Origin: Natrinema gelatinilyticum
GTDB taxonomy: Archaea; Halobacteriota; Halobacteria; Halobacteriales; Natrialbaceae
Assembly (NCBI RefSeq): GCF_024266705.1
Contig: NZ_CP100756.1
Coordinates: 1,674,001-1,738,000 of the forward strand
Direction of reading: 5' to 3'
Length of the DNA: 64,000 nucleotides
Under the pieces are notes generated by a model. The model saw only the letters and a program-made list of their open reading frames with translations, was not told where the DNA came from and searched no databases. A program made the position numbers and the translations under genes. This document shows positions 63,361-64,000 of the stretch, in pieces (positions within the stretch are counted from its first letter, which is position 1; the number at the start of each line of letters is the position of its first letter).

Positions 63361-64000
63361 ATGTCCGTGTATTCACGTTTCCAGATTCGATCCTGTTGGC
63401 TCGCCATTCTTGGACCGACCGTCGTCATCGTGTTCGCCGCCGCATTCGCGGCGTTCAACCTCACCGACTGGCCCTCGCCCGAGGCCCGACGAGTGGCGAT
63501 GATCGATCCGCTGTTCTTCCAGCACACGGGCTGGTACATCGTCAACGGCGGTGTACCGTACGTCGATGTCTGGGACGTCAATCCGCCCGTTCCGTTCGGG
63601 ATCACGGCCGTTCTCGCCCTCCTTTCCGGCAGGGATATGCACCTCCTGCACGTCCTCAGTGTAGCACTTACGGTGATCGTCGTCGCTGCGAGCATCTTAC
63701 TCGTCGGATGGGTGGCGTACCTCGTGACAGGCGAGGATGCGGCGGCGGTCGCCGCCGGACTCACGATGCTCGTCGTTCCTGAACTTCTCGTCATCCCGCT
63801 GCTTGGCGTCCGAGCGCAGTTTTATGCGCTGTTTTTCGGCGTCTGCGCGCTTGCGTTGGCCCTTCGAGACCGGCCGTTTCTCGCCGGAGCCCTCGTGGCG
63901 TTGAGCGCCGGTTCCTGGCAGGCAGGGGCTGCGTTCGCGTTGCTGGTCGTCGGGATAGCGTACCAGCGAACCGGGAGGGGGGGTGCGATCTCGACGGTCA
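63361..64000 (+). CDS. Membrane glycosyltransferase-like protein, 5' part (cut by window end)
   Basis: An open frame from ATG 63361 to the window end (213 codons). It has a first membrane segment (LGPTVVIVFAAAFAAFNLTD), then PLFFQHTGWYIVNGGVPYVD, VWDVNPPVPFGITAVLALLS, and four further hydrophobic segments with ELLVIPLLGVRAQFYALFFG. The exposed segment between the first two membrane helices with a D/P-rich motif suggests a GT-C (DUF2029/PMT-like) glycosyltransferase using a dolichyl-phosphate sugar, possibly in N-glycosylation or exopolysaccharide synthesis. The 3' end is outside the window. Confidence 0.65.
   Translation, partial: MSVYSRFQIRSCWLAILGPTVVIVFAAAFAAFNLTDWPSPEARRVAMIDPLFFQHTGWYIVNGGVPYVDVWDVNPPVPFGITAVLALLSGRDMHLLHVLSVALTVIVVAASILLVGWVAYLVTGEDAAAVAAGLTMLVVPELLVIPLLGVRAQFYALFFGVCALALALRDRPFLAGALVALSAGSWQAGAAFALLVVGIAYQRTGRGGAISTV

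Overview
The window is chromosomal DNA of a halophilic archaeon, most likely of the Natrialbales (a Natrinema/Haloterrigena-type genome). The evidence is acidic proteins, high GC with strong CTCGAG usage, and archaeal housekeeping genes: radA, eL39, eL31, eIF6, L18Ae/LX, prefoldin alpha, ftsY, ffh, DUF424 and thpR. Haloarchaea-only families (HalOD1, Bat-type HTH, DUF7344-like winged helix, PspAB) and leaderless-style TATA promoters agree with this. The genus is an inference.

Layout. 0.1-13.3 kb is mostly core: htpX-pspAB, two small membrane proteins, a PQQ-like propeller protein, radA, sufU, an HD hydrolase, sufS, a secreted M14-like deacylase, and a TPR-DUF424 pair. Two copies of a 430-490 bp noncoding repeat and a TnpB-type right-end remnant interrupt the suf region. 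13.4-20.5 kb is an accessory island, partly AT-rich: HTH and HalOD1 genes, zinc micro-proteins, an intact 940-bp IS5-type element with 8-bp target duplications, decayed sequence, and the third repeat copy. 20.5-30.5 kb is a catabolic cluster. A flavin amine-oxidase-like gene, an isochorismatase-fold amidase and hyuB-hyuA run leftward. A CaiB-type CoA transferase, a DRE-TIM aldolase and a Bat-type regulator run rightward. Both arms start from the same TATA 10-mer facing outward. 30.5-36.2 kb is translation, folding and secretion: thpR, eL39-eL31-eIF6, an ASCH protein, LX-prefoldin alpha-ftsY.

37.2-40.6 kb holds a siroheme nitrite/sulfite reductase overlapping an FrhB-type F420/ferredoxin oxidoreductase gene, followed by a hairpin and by TnpB-type end remnants. 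41-52 kb is mixed metabolism and regulation: a regulator, a BBE-like flavoprotein, an AEC transporter, a GNAT acetyltransferase, thiE-thiM, a rubrerythrin-like protein, a polysaccharide deacetylase lipoprotein and two divergent rhodaneses. 52.8-60 kb has a histidine kinase, a HicB-like protein, ffh, a CBS-MaoC protein and an RNA-binding/UPF0200-like kinase pair, with several decayed lipoprotein or regulator genes between them. 60.3-64 kb has an Asn/Ser/Glu-rich lipoprotein, tRNA-Arg(TCT), small zinc proteins, pseudogenes and the 5' part of a membrane glycosyltransferase-like gene cut by the window end.

The points most worth following are the mirrored-promoter catabolic cluster, the split Fsr-like reductase pair, and three families of noncoding mobile or structured DNA: a 487-bp hairpin-rich repeat, an 80-bp palindromic repeat, and orphan TnpB-type right ends. 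One of those right ends sits exactly in the TTAC loop of a duplicated sufS terminator hairpin. No CRISPR array, origin or rRNA was seen.
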